The notes beneath the pieces were generated by a model. The model searched no databases. It was given only the letters and a program-made list of their open reading frames with translations, and was not told where the DNA came from. Shown in pieces: positions 8,828-16,467 of a stretch of DNA of 64,000 bases. The stretch is from the NCBI RefSeq assembly GCF_036577625.1, contig NZ_JARBDC010000033.1, forward strand, positions 62,001 to 126,000, given 5' to 3'. The DNA is from Paenibacillus_AB sp036577625 (GTDB lineage: Bacteria > Bacillota > Bacilli > Paenibacillales > NBRC-103111). Every line of letters begins with the position of its first letter. The stretch's first letter is position 1. The position numbers and the translations under genes were made by a program.

Positions 8828-10033
8828 ATGCATAAGGGATTGCTCGATAGTACGGTCATGAACCAGGAACAGCGGGCGATCAGGTTGTTTTTGCTGCTGT
8901 TTTATGGTATCGGTTTCTCTTTTGACGCTTTTTATTTTTACGTGTATCCGAAATATATAGGCCACACGAGAGAGATCGGCCTTCCTTCGGGCGGGCTCGG
9001 CTACGGCATCTATGCGTTCCAGATCGCGCTGCTGTTCGCGGCCGTCTACCTGATGCGCAGACAGAGGCCGGATCTCGTCAAATACGTTTATTTGTACACG
9101 TATTTGGCCGTAACGGTATCCAACGATTTGTACGTCTACATAGGCTCCGACAACATTTACGAATCGAGCAACGTGGCGGAAGTTTTGTTCGTTTTGTTTT
9201 CGCCGATTTTTTTGAACAAAAAGTATTTTTGGACCGTCATCGGGGGCATAACGGCCAAGTACGTGCTGCTGCTTCTGGCGCTGCGCCAACCCGGACTGAT
9301 GCTGCCGCTGGCGCTTTATCCGATTTTATCCGCGATGTCGTACATTATGCTGAACCGGTTTTACGGATACGTGAATGCGATCCGGGACTCGTACAATTGG
9401 CAATTGGAAGGCATCGTGAAAGGAATCGTCGCCACTCTGGAGCTGAAAGACCCGTACACGCGCGGACATAGCGAAAGGGTCGCCCATTTCTCGCTGGTGA
9501 TGGCGAGACGGCTGAACCGTTTTTCGGAGGAACAGCTGAAGTCTTATTATTACGCTTGTTTGCTGCACGACGTGGGAAAAGTAAGCATCCCCGATCATAT
9601 ATTGACGAAGCCGTCCTCATTGACCGAGCAGGAATTCGAAATCATTCGTACCCACCCGGTCGTCGGCGTCAACGCGATCAAGCATATCGACGGCCTGCAG
9701 GACAGCGTCAGCGTCGTGCTTCACCATCATGAACGCTGGGACGGCCGAGGATATCCGGACGGTCTCAAGGGTGAACAAATCCCGCTTATCGCGAGAATTA
9801 CAGCGGTTGCGGATGCGTTCGACGCGATGACGACGAAGCGGTCGTACCGCGACGCCTTGACCGTACAGGAAGCGTACAACCGAATCGTGCAAGGGAAAGG
9901 GACGCAGTTCGATCCCGCTGTCGTGCAGCTGTTTCAAGACGCGTATCCTCAAATCGTTCAGTACGTCGAGGAGGAGCGCGTCAAGCAGAACGCGTACACG
10001 GCAACAAACGCTGCGGCAACGGCTGCACCATAA
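8828..10033 (+). CDS. Membrane-anchored HD-GYP domain protein (probable cyclic-di-GMP phosphodiesterase)
   Basis: A 401-residue protein with five to six hydrophobic segments in roughly the first 180 residues and a cytoplasmic HD-GYP domain after them. Visible motifs are HSERVAHFS, the HD pair in LLHDVGKVSIPD, HHHERWDGRGYPDGL with the GYP signature, and ARITAVADAFDAMTT. All metal-ligand and GYP elements appear present, so hydrolysis of cyclic di-GMP is expected. The N-terminal membrane region has no named sensor domain. It ends only 23 bp before the 20-residue peptide gene, so the two may share a transcript. Confidence 0.9.
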   Translation: MHKGLLDSTVMNQEQRAIRLFLLLFYGIGFSFDAFYFYVYPKYIGHTREIGLPSGGLGYGIYAFQIALLFAAVYLMRRQRPDLVKYVYLYTYLAVTVSNDLYVYIGSDNIYESSNVAEVLFVLFSPIFLNKKYFWTVIGGITAKYVLLLLALRQPGLMLPLALYPILSAMSYIMLNRFYGYVNAIRDSYNWQLEGIVKGIVATLELKDPYTRGHSERVAHFSLVMARRLNRFSEEQLKSYYYACLLHDVGKVSIPDHILTKPSSLTEQEFEIIRTHPVVGVNAIKHIDGLQDSVSVVLHHHERWDGRGYPDGLKGEQIPLIARITAVADAFDAMTTKRSYRDALTVQEAYNRIVQGKGTQFDPAVVQLFQDAYPQIVQYVEEERVKQNAYTATNAAATAAP

Positions 10034-10056
10034 CTCGGACAAGGGGGTGAACGGTT

Positions 10057-10119
10057 ATGAAGATCAGAAAACTCGCAAAAGTGAAAACGACTTGCTGGTG
10101 GTGCGGAATTTGGTGGTGA
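10057..10119 (+). CDS. Candidate ribosomal peptide precursor (20 aa, Cys/Trp-rich C-terminus)
   Basis: A 20-codon gene, MKIRKLAKVKTTCWWCGIWW, with an excellent ribosome binding site (AAGGGGGTGAACGGTT then ATG). The first half is strongly basic, like a short leader, while the C-terminal half is a compact Cys-Trp-Trp-Cys-Gly-Ile-Trp-Trp core. A terminator follows 7 bp after the stop, and beyond it lies a gene for a PqqD-like plus M50-like membrane protein, an arrangement typical of peptide precursors that must outnumber their maturation enzyme. Four Trp codons before a terminator also fit an attenuator leader peptide, although the next gene has no link to tryptophan. I recognise no known family. 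Confidence 0.6.
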   Translation: MKIRKLAKVKTTCWWCGIWW

Positions 10120-10126
10120 ACGTGAA

Positions 10127-10157
10127 GGATGCAGCCGACTCGGCCGCATCCTTTTTA
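10127..10157 (+). terminator. Terminator between the 20-aa peptide gene and the M50-like gene
   Basis: GGATGC-A-GCC pairs with GGC-C-GCATCC around the loop GACTC, followed by TTTTTATTT. It begins 7 bp after the peptide stop codon, so only read-through transcripts would reach the next gene. Confidence 0.85.
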
Positions 10158-10187
10158 TTTGGAACGAAGTCGGAGGGGGGCGGAAGC

Positions 10188-11438
10188 TTGAACGTTACGC
10201 CGCAAAGCCGGCTGAAGCCGGTGCAGCTCGTCGTTCGCCAAGACCGGAACGGCTATATCGTCGAAGATGCGGCGAACCGCGACTATTACGAAATGTCCGA
10301 GCTATGCGTGATCGCCCTGCAGCGCATGGGCGAAGGCGAGACGCTCGAGACGATCGAGCGGGAGCTGTCGGCCCGCTTTCCGGACGAAGACGTCGATCTC
10401 GCCGGCTTCGCGGAGCAGCTGCTCGAGCTTCGGCTCGTCGCCGAGCTGGACGGCATCCCGATCCGCAAGGACAACGGCGAGGCTCGCGGGCGAAACGATG
10501 CGGAAAAGGCGAAGACGTCCGGGGGCTTCGGCTGGATATCGCCTTCGTTCGCCCGGATGCTGTTTCATCCGGCGATGCGATGGCTGTACGCGGGCGCGAT
10601 CGTTGCGAACGTCGCGCTGCTGGCGGCCAAGCCGGACTTGTTCCCGCGGTTTCGCGACGCCTTTCCGTTCGATTCGATGGCGCTGAACAGCGCGACGTGG
10701 CTCGGGCTTTCGTTCGCACTGCTCCTTCTGCACGAGCTCGGGCATATAACGGCCGTTCGCTCGTTCGGCCTTCCGGCGAAGCTGGGCGTCGGCCACCGGT
10801 TCGTGTTCGTCGTGTTCGAAACCGAGATGGACGGGATTTGGAGTTTGACGCCGAAGCAGCGGAACCGGGCGTTTTTGGCCGGCATGGGGGTCGATCAGCT
10901 GGTGCTGCTCGTTTGTCTGCTCGTCCAGACGGCGCTTCCCGGCGATCCGGAAATTGTTCGGAAGCTGGCCGCTCTGGCGGTGCTCGATCTCGTCGTGAAG
11001 CTGGCGTTCCAATGCTGCCTCTTCATGAAAACGGACCTGTATTACGTTGTGGAGAACGGGACGGGCTGCTATAATTTGATGGAACGAAGCTGCAGCTGGC
11101 TCGGCAGGAAGCTGTCGGGAAGGGAAGGGCGGGAGAAGGGGCGGGAAGAAGAGCCGCGCGCGGTTCGTTGGTACGCCGTCGTTTATGCGGCCGGCTATGT
11201 GCTCAACCTGGCGATCGTCGCCCTGTATTTCGCGCCGCAGCTTGTCGTTTCGCTTGCGACCGCGCTGCCGCGGTTGGCCGTGCCGGACGATGCGGCGCGA
11301 TTTTGGGACGCGGTCGTTTTCGTGCTGGAAATCGTTGTGCTCGGCTCGCTGCTTCTCCGTTCCTTGATGAAAAACCGAACCGGCCGTCCGAGGGACGACC
11401 GGCACGGCGTTCAACCGGGACCGCACATGGAGCCGTAA
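10188..11438 (+). CDS. PqqD-like domain fused to an M50-type membrane metalloprotease (putative peptide maturation protein)
   Basis: The TTG at 10188 follows a strong GGAGGGGGG site; the frame is open further upstream but would run through the terminator. In 416 residues, an N-terminal domain of about 90 residues (YYEMSELCVIALQRMGEGETLETIERELSARF) looks like a PqqD/RRE-type winged helix that binds precursor peptides. Six or so membrane segments follow, with a zinc motif HELGH at residues 182-186 and a possible third ligand, Asp283, in KTDLYYVV. This layout is found in proteins described as putative peptide zinc metalloproteases of RiPP operons. Its partner is most simply the 20-residue peptide encoded just upstream. 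The gene's last 28 bp overlap the convergent phhB gene. Confidence 0.75.
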   Translation: MNVTPQSRLKPVQLVVRQDRNGYIVEDAANRDYYEMSELCVIALQRMGEGETLETIERELSARFPDEDVDLAGFAEQLLELRLVAELDGIPIRKDNGEARGRNDAEKAKTSGGFGWISPSFARMLFHPAMRWLYAGAIVANVALLAAKPDLFPRFRDAFPFDSMALNSATWLGLSFALLLLHELGHITAVRSFGLPAKLGVGHRFVFVVFETEMDGIWSLTPKQRNRAFLAGMGVDQLVLLVCLLVQTALPGDPEIVRKLAALAVLDLVVKLAFQCCLFMKTDLYYVVENGTGCYNLMERSCSWLGRKLSGREGREKGREEEPRAVRWYAVVYAAGYVLNLAIVALYFAPQLVVSLATALPRLAVPDDAARFWDAVVFVLEIVVLGSLLLRSLMKNRTGRPRDDRHGVQPGPHMEP

Positions 11439-11713
11439 AGCCGGTCGCACCGGTCCATCAGCTCGAAATCGAGCGGGGTGATGCCGCCTTCGCTCCAGGT
11501 CGTGACGCTGATCGTCACCATTTTGTACTCGATGGCGATCATCGGATGGTGGTTCAGCGCCTCGGCGGTCATGGCCGTATGCTGGACGAACTCGATGCCT
11601 TTCATATATTGCGGAAACCTGTATTTTTTCACGAGCCATTTCGCGTCTTTGCGAGTCCATCCCGGCCTTCCGGCCAACTGCTCTTGAATTTGCTCTTCGG
11701 TCATTTTCGCCAT
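11411..11713 (-). CDS. phhB: 4a-hydroxytetrahydrobiopterin dehydratase (pterin-4-alpha-carbinolamine dehydratase)
   Basis: About 100 residues with the family signature EALNHHPMIAIEYKMVTISVTTWSEGGITPLDFELM; the paired His and the WSEGG turn belong to the active site. It dehydrates 4a-hydroxy-tetrahydropterin so that tetrahydrobiopterin can be regenerated. The start is the ATG of MAKMTEEQ, which has AGGTG at correct spacing; an upstream in-frame start at 11722 is less well placed. The gene is monocistronic, and its 3' end overlaps the convergent M50-like gene tail-to-tail by 28 bp. No aromatic amino acid hydroxylase is seen in the window. Confidence 0.9.
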   Translation of the reverse strand: MAKMTEEQIQEQLAGRPGWTRKDAKWLVKKYRFPQYMKGIEFVQHTAMTAEALNHHPMIAIEYKMVTISVTTWSEGGITPLDFELMDRCDRLYGSMCGPG

Positions 11714-11820
11714 GAAGGGCACCTCACTTTCCGAATCCGAAAGGACGAACGTCCGGAATTCGCCGTGATTTTTGCTTTCCCTACATTATAAACCATCGCA
11801 GCGTAAAAGGGGGATGCACC

Positions 11821-12117
11821 GTGTACAAATTCGATGCGGGCGCGATGTTCGAAGCGGAATTGCTGCCGCACTCGCCTATTGTGGAACGAAGGGGATCGTT
11901 CATCGACGTTTATTTGAAGCTGCGCCGGAACGGAGCGGAATGGCCCGACGATTTGCCGGAGCCCGGGGCTCTCGTCATTTGCCGGACGGACGGGGAACCG
12001 ATCGACTATGTCGCGCTTAACGAAGGCTGCGATTGCGAATACCGGTTCACGGAGCTCGAGAAGGAGCAGTTGAAACGGTACGTGCGGCGGGAACGGCTGG
12101 CCGAAAAGGCGACGTGA
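11821..12117 (+). CDS. Hypothetical protein (98 aa)
   Basis: A soluble 98-residue protein starting at GTG after AAAGGGGG. It is predicted mostly beta (FEAELLPHSPIVERRGSFIDVYLKLRR) with a charged C-terminal helix (FTELEKEQLKRYVRRERLAEK). A CDCEYRF motif is present but not enough to imply metal binding. No family is recognised. It is divergent from phhB, 107 bp away, and convergent with the cupredoxin gene. The good start and codon pattern support a real gene. Confidence 0.65.
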   Translation: MYKFDAGAMFEAELLPHSPIVERRGSFIDVYLKLRRNGAEWPDDLPEPGALVICRTDGEPIDYVALNEGCDCEYRFTELEKEQLKRYVRRERLAEKAT

Positions 12118-12133
12118 TCCTGCCGGCGCATAG

Positions 12134-12159
12134 AAAAAGAGAGGGCGCTTGTCCCTCTC
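12134..12159 (-). terminator. Terminator of the cupredoxin gene
   Basis: GAGAGGG/CCCTCTC stem around a 7-nt loop, followed on the minus strand by TTTTT. Confidence 0.8.
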
Positions 12160-12173
12160 CAGTCCCGCAAACG

Positions 12174-12554
12174 TTATTCCACGATCAGCTTCGCTTTCAT
12201 ATTCACATGTCCGGCACCGCAAGGTACGGAGCAGACGATTTCGTACGTGCCCGGTTTGTCGAACGTCACTTCTTTGGACAGCTCTTTGCCGCTGAGCGAA
12301 ATGCCGAGCTGGGTGATGTCGATGCCGTGGGTGCCTTCTTTATTTTTCAATACGACTTGCAACGTTTCCCCCGTTTTTACTCTATACTCGGCTTGATCGA
12401 ACTGAAAGTTGCTTGCCGTAATTTTCAGTTGAGGTTTTCCGCTTTCTGCGGCCGCTTCGTCTTCGCTTTTTTCAGGTTTTGCGCTGACGAGCAGGAAGAT
12501 CAGGCCGAACGCGCATGCCCCGAAAAACAAAACGGACATAATCCATTTGTACAT
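12174..12554 (-). CDS. Membrane-anchored cupredoxin with a CuA-type site (COX2-like)
   Basis: A 126-residue protein with an N-terminal membrane anchor (about residues 4-24) and a single cupredoxin domain outside the membrane. The end of the domain reads CSVPCGAGHVNM, matching the Cys-x3-Cys-x3-His-x2-Met pattern of the binuclear CuA centre of cytochrome c oxidase subunit II, with an earlier His in GTHGIDI as the remaining ligand. It lacks the second transmembrane helix of true subunit II and no oxidase subunits are nearby, so it is probably a stand-alone copper electron-transfer or copper-handling protein. It has its own terminator. Function beyond copper binding is inference. Confidence 0.85.
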   Translation of the reverse strand: MYKWIMSVLFFGACAFGLIFLLVSAKPEKSEDEAAAESGKPQLKITASNFQFDQAEYRVKTGETLQVVLKNKEGTHGIDITQLGISLSGKELSKEVTFDKPGTYEIVCSVPCGAGHVNMKAKLIVE

Positions 12555-12813
12555 CTGTGGTCCTCCTCGATCGAAATGTCACTTCACCGATTATACGATA
12601 TTTTGGATTTCAAATCCATTCGCCCGTTTGACGTCTTTTTGACAAAACGTTGAACAAATCCATAGCTCCATTGTTGCCGAATGCGCCGCCTCGCAAACGG
12701 GCGCGAGGGGTAGGCATTCGTCTATTTTGCCCGGCTTGGGTGTTTATCCGTGTTCCGCATAGGTGCCATCCCATAGACTGATGGTAGATTGAAGGTCAAA
12801 GGGAGGTGCAATA

Positions 12814-13065
12814 ATGGAATTTCCGAATAAACCGGTCAACGCGGTTTCTCCGATGATGAGCATGCCGAACATGGTCTCTCCGGCCGCAACGATGCCCGCA
12901 AACGTGAACGCCCCCTACGAAAACATCGCTCCCGCTTACACGGCGCCTTACATGCCCGTTCACGTCAGCCATTGTTATCCGAAAGCTCCGGCTTACAGCT
13001 CGGCCGGTACGATTTTGGTGCTGTTCATTTTGCTTGTCATCATTAGCCGCGGCTGCAAATATTGA
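12814..13065 (+). CDS. YjcZ-like small sporulation-type protein
   Basis: An 83-residue protein with a Pro/Met/Ala-rich N-terminal two thirds and a C-terminal hydrophobic tail (AGTILVLFILLVIISRGCKY). The tail resembles that of the YjcZ family, found in spore-forming Bacillales. AAAGGGAGG precedes the ATG at good spacing. The tail should anchor the protein in a membrane; a role in the spore envelope is inferred from the family. It stands alone between the cupredoxin and subtilase genes. Confidence 0.6.
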   Translation: MEFPNKPVNAVSPMMSMPNMVSPAATMPANVNAPYENIAPAYTAPYMPVHVSHCYPKAPAYSSAGTILVLFILLVIISRGCKY

Positions 13066-13148
13066 CGGCATGCCGCTAGATTCGGGCCGGGGCGGTGCGC
13101 TCCGGCTTCTTTCCGCTTTCGAAACGGAGAAGGAGGCGATGACCGGAT

Positions 13149-14462
13149 ATGCCGAAACGATCGGGCGGGAAGCCGAAAGCTTCCGTCGTCCATCCGAAAA
13201 TGAACGCTCACCTGCGGCGCGCGGTTACCGATCCGCGGCGGCGCGGGGGGGCGAAATCGAAGCGCGGGACGTTTCAGGTCGTGATCGAGTTGAAACGGAG
13301 CCCGACGCGACGATGGCTGCAGTCCGTGAAGCGGGGAATGACGAAGCAGGGCGGCCATTTTCGCGTCATCCGGCGCATGTCCGCGCTTCGGGCGCTGTCG
13401 GCGCGACTGTCGCTCGCCGGGCTCCGCAAGCTGTGCTGCCGCAAGGACGTGAGGCGGGTGCATCTGGACCGCAAGGTGCGCGTCAGCCTGAATATCGCCA
13501 CGCCCTCGGTCGGAGGGGCGGCGCTGCAGCGGCAAGGACTCGACGGCAAAGGGGTGACGATCGCCATCATCGATACGGGGGTGTATCCGCATCCCGATTT
13601 GACGAAGCCGACGAACCGGATCGTCGCCTTTAAAGATTTCGTCCGCGGCCGGAAACAGCCGTACGACGACAACGGTCACGGCACGCACGTGGCCGGGGAC
13701 GCCGCCGGCAACGGCTTCAGCTCGGGCGGCAAATACAAAGGGCCCGCGAGCGCGGCGAAGCTGGTCGTCGTCAAGGCGTTCGGCCGGGACGGCGACGCCG
13801 ACAGCTCGGACGTGGTCGCCGCCGTCGACTGGGTGCTGCGCAACCGCCGAAAATACCGGATTCGCGTCCTCAACATGTCGTTCGGCTCGGGAGGCGTATC
13901 GCGATGCGCGGACGATCCGGTTTGCAGAGCGGCGGAGCGGGCCTGGAGGGCGGGGCTCGTCGTCGTCGCCGCCGCCGGAAACGCCGGGCCGGGCGCGCGA
14001 TCGATCGAGTCGCCCGGCATCAGCCCGCTGCTCGTCACGGTCGGAGCGACGAACGACCGCAGAACGGTCAGGCAAAACGACGATACGATCGCGCCGTTTT
14101 CCGGCAGAGGCCCGGTCGCGGGCGGCCGCGTCAAGCCCGATTTGGTCGCGCCCGGCGTGGGCATCGTCTCGCTTCGGGCGCCCGGTTCTTTGAACGACCG
14201 CGGCAATCCGTCGGACCGGGTCGGCAAAAGCTATTTTCGCATGTCCGGCACGTCGATGGCGGTTCCGATCGTGTCGGGCGGAGCGGCAGCGCTGCTCCAG
14301 CGAAATCCGAAGCTGACGCCGAACCGCGTCAAGCGGCTGCTGAAGCGCGGCGCGTTCCGCTTGAAGGCCGCCGCGAACGCCCAAGGAAGCGGCGAGCTGA
14401 ACCTCCGTTTCGCCGTTGCAAAAAAAGCGTTGCAGCTTCCGCGGGGCCGTGGTAATATGTAA
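13149..14462 (+). CDS. S8 family subtilisin-like serine protease
   Basis: A 437-residue protein without a signal peptide. The catalytic triad is Asp142 (IIDTGVYPH), His177 (NGHGTHVAG) and Ser369 (SGTSMAVP), with the oxyanion-hole Asn region AAAGNAGPG between. The first about 120 residues are very basic (MPKRSGGKPKASVVHPKMNA onward) and may act as a pro-region or inhibitor-like domain. This resembles AprX-type cytoplasmic subtilases of Bacillales. The start at 13149 has GGAGAAGGAGG upstream; a competing ATG at 13140 is in another frame. An unusual feature is a paired Cys (LCCRKD) before the catalytic domain. It is monocistronic. Confidence 0.92.
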   Translation: MPKRSGGKPKASVVHPKMNAHLRRAVTDPRRRGGAKSKRGTFQVVIELKRSPTRRWLQSVKRGMTKQGGHFRVIRRMSALRALSARLSLAGLRKLCCRKDVRRVHLDRKVRVSLNIATPSVGGAALQRQGLDGKGVTIAIIDTGVYPHPDLTKPTNRIVAFKDFVRGRKQPYDDNGHGTHVAGDAAGNGFSSGGKYKGPASAAKLVVVKAFGRDGDADSSDVVAAVDWVLRNRRKYRIRVLNMSFGSGGVSRCADDPVCRAAERAWRAGLVVVAAAGNAGPGARSIESPGISPLLVTVGATNDRRTVRQNDDTIAPFSGRGPVAGGRVKPDLVAPGVGIVSLRAPGSLNDRGNPSDRVGKSYFRMSGTSMAVPIVSGGAAALLQRNPKLTPNRVKRLLKRGAFRLKAAANAQGSGELNLRFAVAKKALQLPRGRGNM

Positions 14463-14668
14463 AAATATTACTGGAAGAGCTTCTAGGGATCCGATACCGG
14501 CGCGAAGCCGCAGACGAACCGAGCGAAGCTGGGCGCGAACGGAATATCGCGCTACACCGTGGGGATAAAAGACCTGTGGCAAGTTCCGGCTCTATGGACG
14601 AGCGGACGGCCGCGGGTCTTTGCTGCTTTAGCGAAGTAAATCGGCGATCCGGGAAGGAGACGAACGCT

Positions 14669-15667
14669 GTGAAGGCGATACGGGTAAGAGGACTGACGAA
14701 ACGATTCAGGCAAAAACGGAAACGGGAAGGGCTCGCGGGCAGCGTAAAAGCGTTGTTCCGTCCCGAATTTACGGAAAAGACGGCCGTGCACCCGATCGAT
14801 TTCGAGGTGGAGGCCGGCGAATTTTTGGCGTTTCTCGGCCCGAACGGGGCGGGGAAATCGACGACGATCAAAATGCTGACCGGCATCCTGCATCCGTCGG
14901 ACGGCGATGCGGAGGTGCTCGGCTTCCGCCCGTGGAGCGAGCGCAAAAAGCTCGCCTACCGGATCGGCTCGGTGTTCGGGCAAAAATCGCAGCTGTGGTA
15001 CCATCTCCCGCCGGCGGACACGTTCGAGCTGATGCGGCGCATTTACGAGCTGGACGAAGCCGACTACCGGAAGCGGCGCGCGGAGCTGATCGACCGGTTC
15101 GAGCTCGGCGCTTACGTCGACGTGCCGGTCCGCAAGCTGTCGCTCGGCGAGCGGATGCGGTGCGAAATCGCGGCCGCGCTGCTGCACCGTCCCGGCATCG
15201 TTTTTTTGGACGAACCGACGATCGGGCTGGACGTCGTCGTCAAGCACAAAATCCGCGAGCTGCTGAAAGAGATGAACGAGAAGGAAAACATCACCGTCTT
15301 CCTTACGTCCCACGACGCGGGCGATATCGAGCAGCTGTGCCGGCGGGCGATCGTCATCAATCACGGGCGCGTCGTGCTCGATTCGAGCGTGGCCGATTTG
15401 AAGCGGCTCCATCTGACGCGCAAGACGATCGAGCTCCGTCTGAAGGACCGGCCCGAGCCGATCGACCATCCGGGCGTGGAACAGCTCGAATCGCTCGACA
15501 ACCGGCTCAAGCTGTCGGTCGACACGTCGCGGACGTCGATCGAGCGGGTGCTCGCCCATATCGTGGACCGGTACCGGCTCGACGACGTCACGATCGAAGA
15601 TCCGCCAATGGAGCAAATCATTACGCACATCTACGAAAGCCACGCGCGGAAGGAGGGAGGCGGATGA
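14669..15667 (+). CDS. ABC-2 type transporter ATP-binding protein (second exporter)
   Basis: A 332-residue ATPase with Walker A GPNGAGKSTTIK, signature LSLGERMRCEIAAALLH, Walker B IVFLDEPTIGLD and switch LTSHD. It is clearly paralogous to the ATPase at 2872: both carry a VFGQ[KR]SQLW segment and nearly the same signature region. The start is taken as GTG 14669, preceded by GGGAAGGAG; the frame is open to 14576 but that part looks non-coding. It overlaps the next gene by 4 bp. Substrate unknown. Confidence 0.92.
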   Translation: MKAIRVRGLTKRFRQKRKREGLAGSVKALFRPEFTEKTAVHPIDFEVEAGEFLAFLGPNGAGKSTTIKMLTGILHPSDGDAEVLGFRPWSERKKLAYRIGSVFGQKSQLWYHLPPADTFELMRRIYELDEADYRKRRAELIDRFELGAYVDVPVRKLSLGERMRCEIAAALLHRPGIVFLDEPTIGLDVVVKHKIRELLKEMNEKENITVFLTSHDAGDIEQLCRRAIVINHGRVVLDSSVADLKRLHLTRKTIELRLKDRPEPIDHPGVEQLESLDNRLKLSVDTSRTSIERVLAHIVDRYRLDDVTIEDPPMEQIITHIYESHARKEGGG

Positions 15668-16467
15668 CAGCCGTCCGCAAGCTGGCCAAATATACGGCGT
15701 TCGCCCGCGTGACGGTTCGCAGCCATTTGGCCTACGTGCTCGACTTTTTGATCCGATCGTTGTTTCTTCTCGTCATTTTGTTTATTTTTTTTCAGCTATG
15801 GTCGGTGACGTTCGCGGGAGTGGGGGAACGCGAAATCGAAGGGTATACGTTCGAGCAGATGATTTGGTATTTGGCCGTTGCGGAATCGATCATTCTCGCT
15901 TCGCCGAAGCTGAACGCGAAAGTCGAAGCCGAGGTGAAAAACGGCGATATCGCCTACCAGCTGACGCGGCCGGCCAGCTATTTGCTCATGCATTACGGCA
16001 GCTACATGGGAGAGGCGGCGGTCCGCGTCGTCATCAACCTGCTGCTCGGCTCGGCGCTGGCGACGCTTTGGTTCGGCTGGAGCCCGCCCGGCTATAACGT
16101 TCCGCTCTGTCTGCTCGTCATGATCGGCTCGTTCACGGTCAATTTCCTGCTCGTCATGATTTTGTCGTTATGCGCATTTTGGGTCGAGGAGACGCGGGGA
16201 CTCGATTTCGTTTACAACAAGCTGCTGTTTACGATCGGCGGCATGCTGCTTCCGCTGGAAATGTTCCCGGACTCGCTTCGTTCGGTCAGCGAGTGGCTGC
16301 CCTTCCAGGCGGTCGCCTATTTCGCCGCGAAAACGGCCGTCGCGCCGGATCCGGGGGAAACGGTCCGGATGGTCGCGATTCAGTGGAGCTGGGCGGCCGC
16401 GCTGGTCGCCGTCGCGGCGTTCGTGTACCGGAAAGGGGTGCGAAAGCTGAATGTCAACGGCGGGTAA
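15664..16467 (+). CDS. ABC-2 family transporter permease (second exporter, subunit 1)
   Basis: A 267-residue membrane protein with about six hydrophobic segments, coupled to the upstream ATPase gene by an ATGA overlap and to the downstream permease gene by a 17-bp overlap. The cytoplasmic loop KNGDIAYQLTRPASYLL matches the corresponding loop of the permease at 3849. It should form a heterodimeric channel with the next gene product, driven by the ATPase. The sequence gives no clue to the transported compound. Confidence 0.88.
   Translation: MTAVRKLAKYTAFARVTVRSHLAYVLDFLIRSLFLLVILFIFFQLWSVTFAGVGEREIEGYTFEQMIWYLAVAESIILASPKLNAKVEAEVKNGDIAYQLTRPASYLLMHYGSYMGEAAVRVVINLLLGSALATLWFGWSPPGYNVPLCLLVMIGSFTVNFLLVMILSLCAFWVEETRGLDFVYNKLLFTIGGMLLPLEMFPDSLRSVSEWLPFQAVAYFAAKTAVAPDPGETVRMVAIQWSWAAALVAVAAFVYRKGVRKLNVNGG

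Noticed and set aside
12993..14582. 529-codon open frame on the minus strand opposite the subtilase
   Set aside because: The plus strand has an intact catalytic triad and a good start; the minus frame is low-complexity Arg/Ala/Pro sequence.
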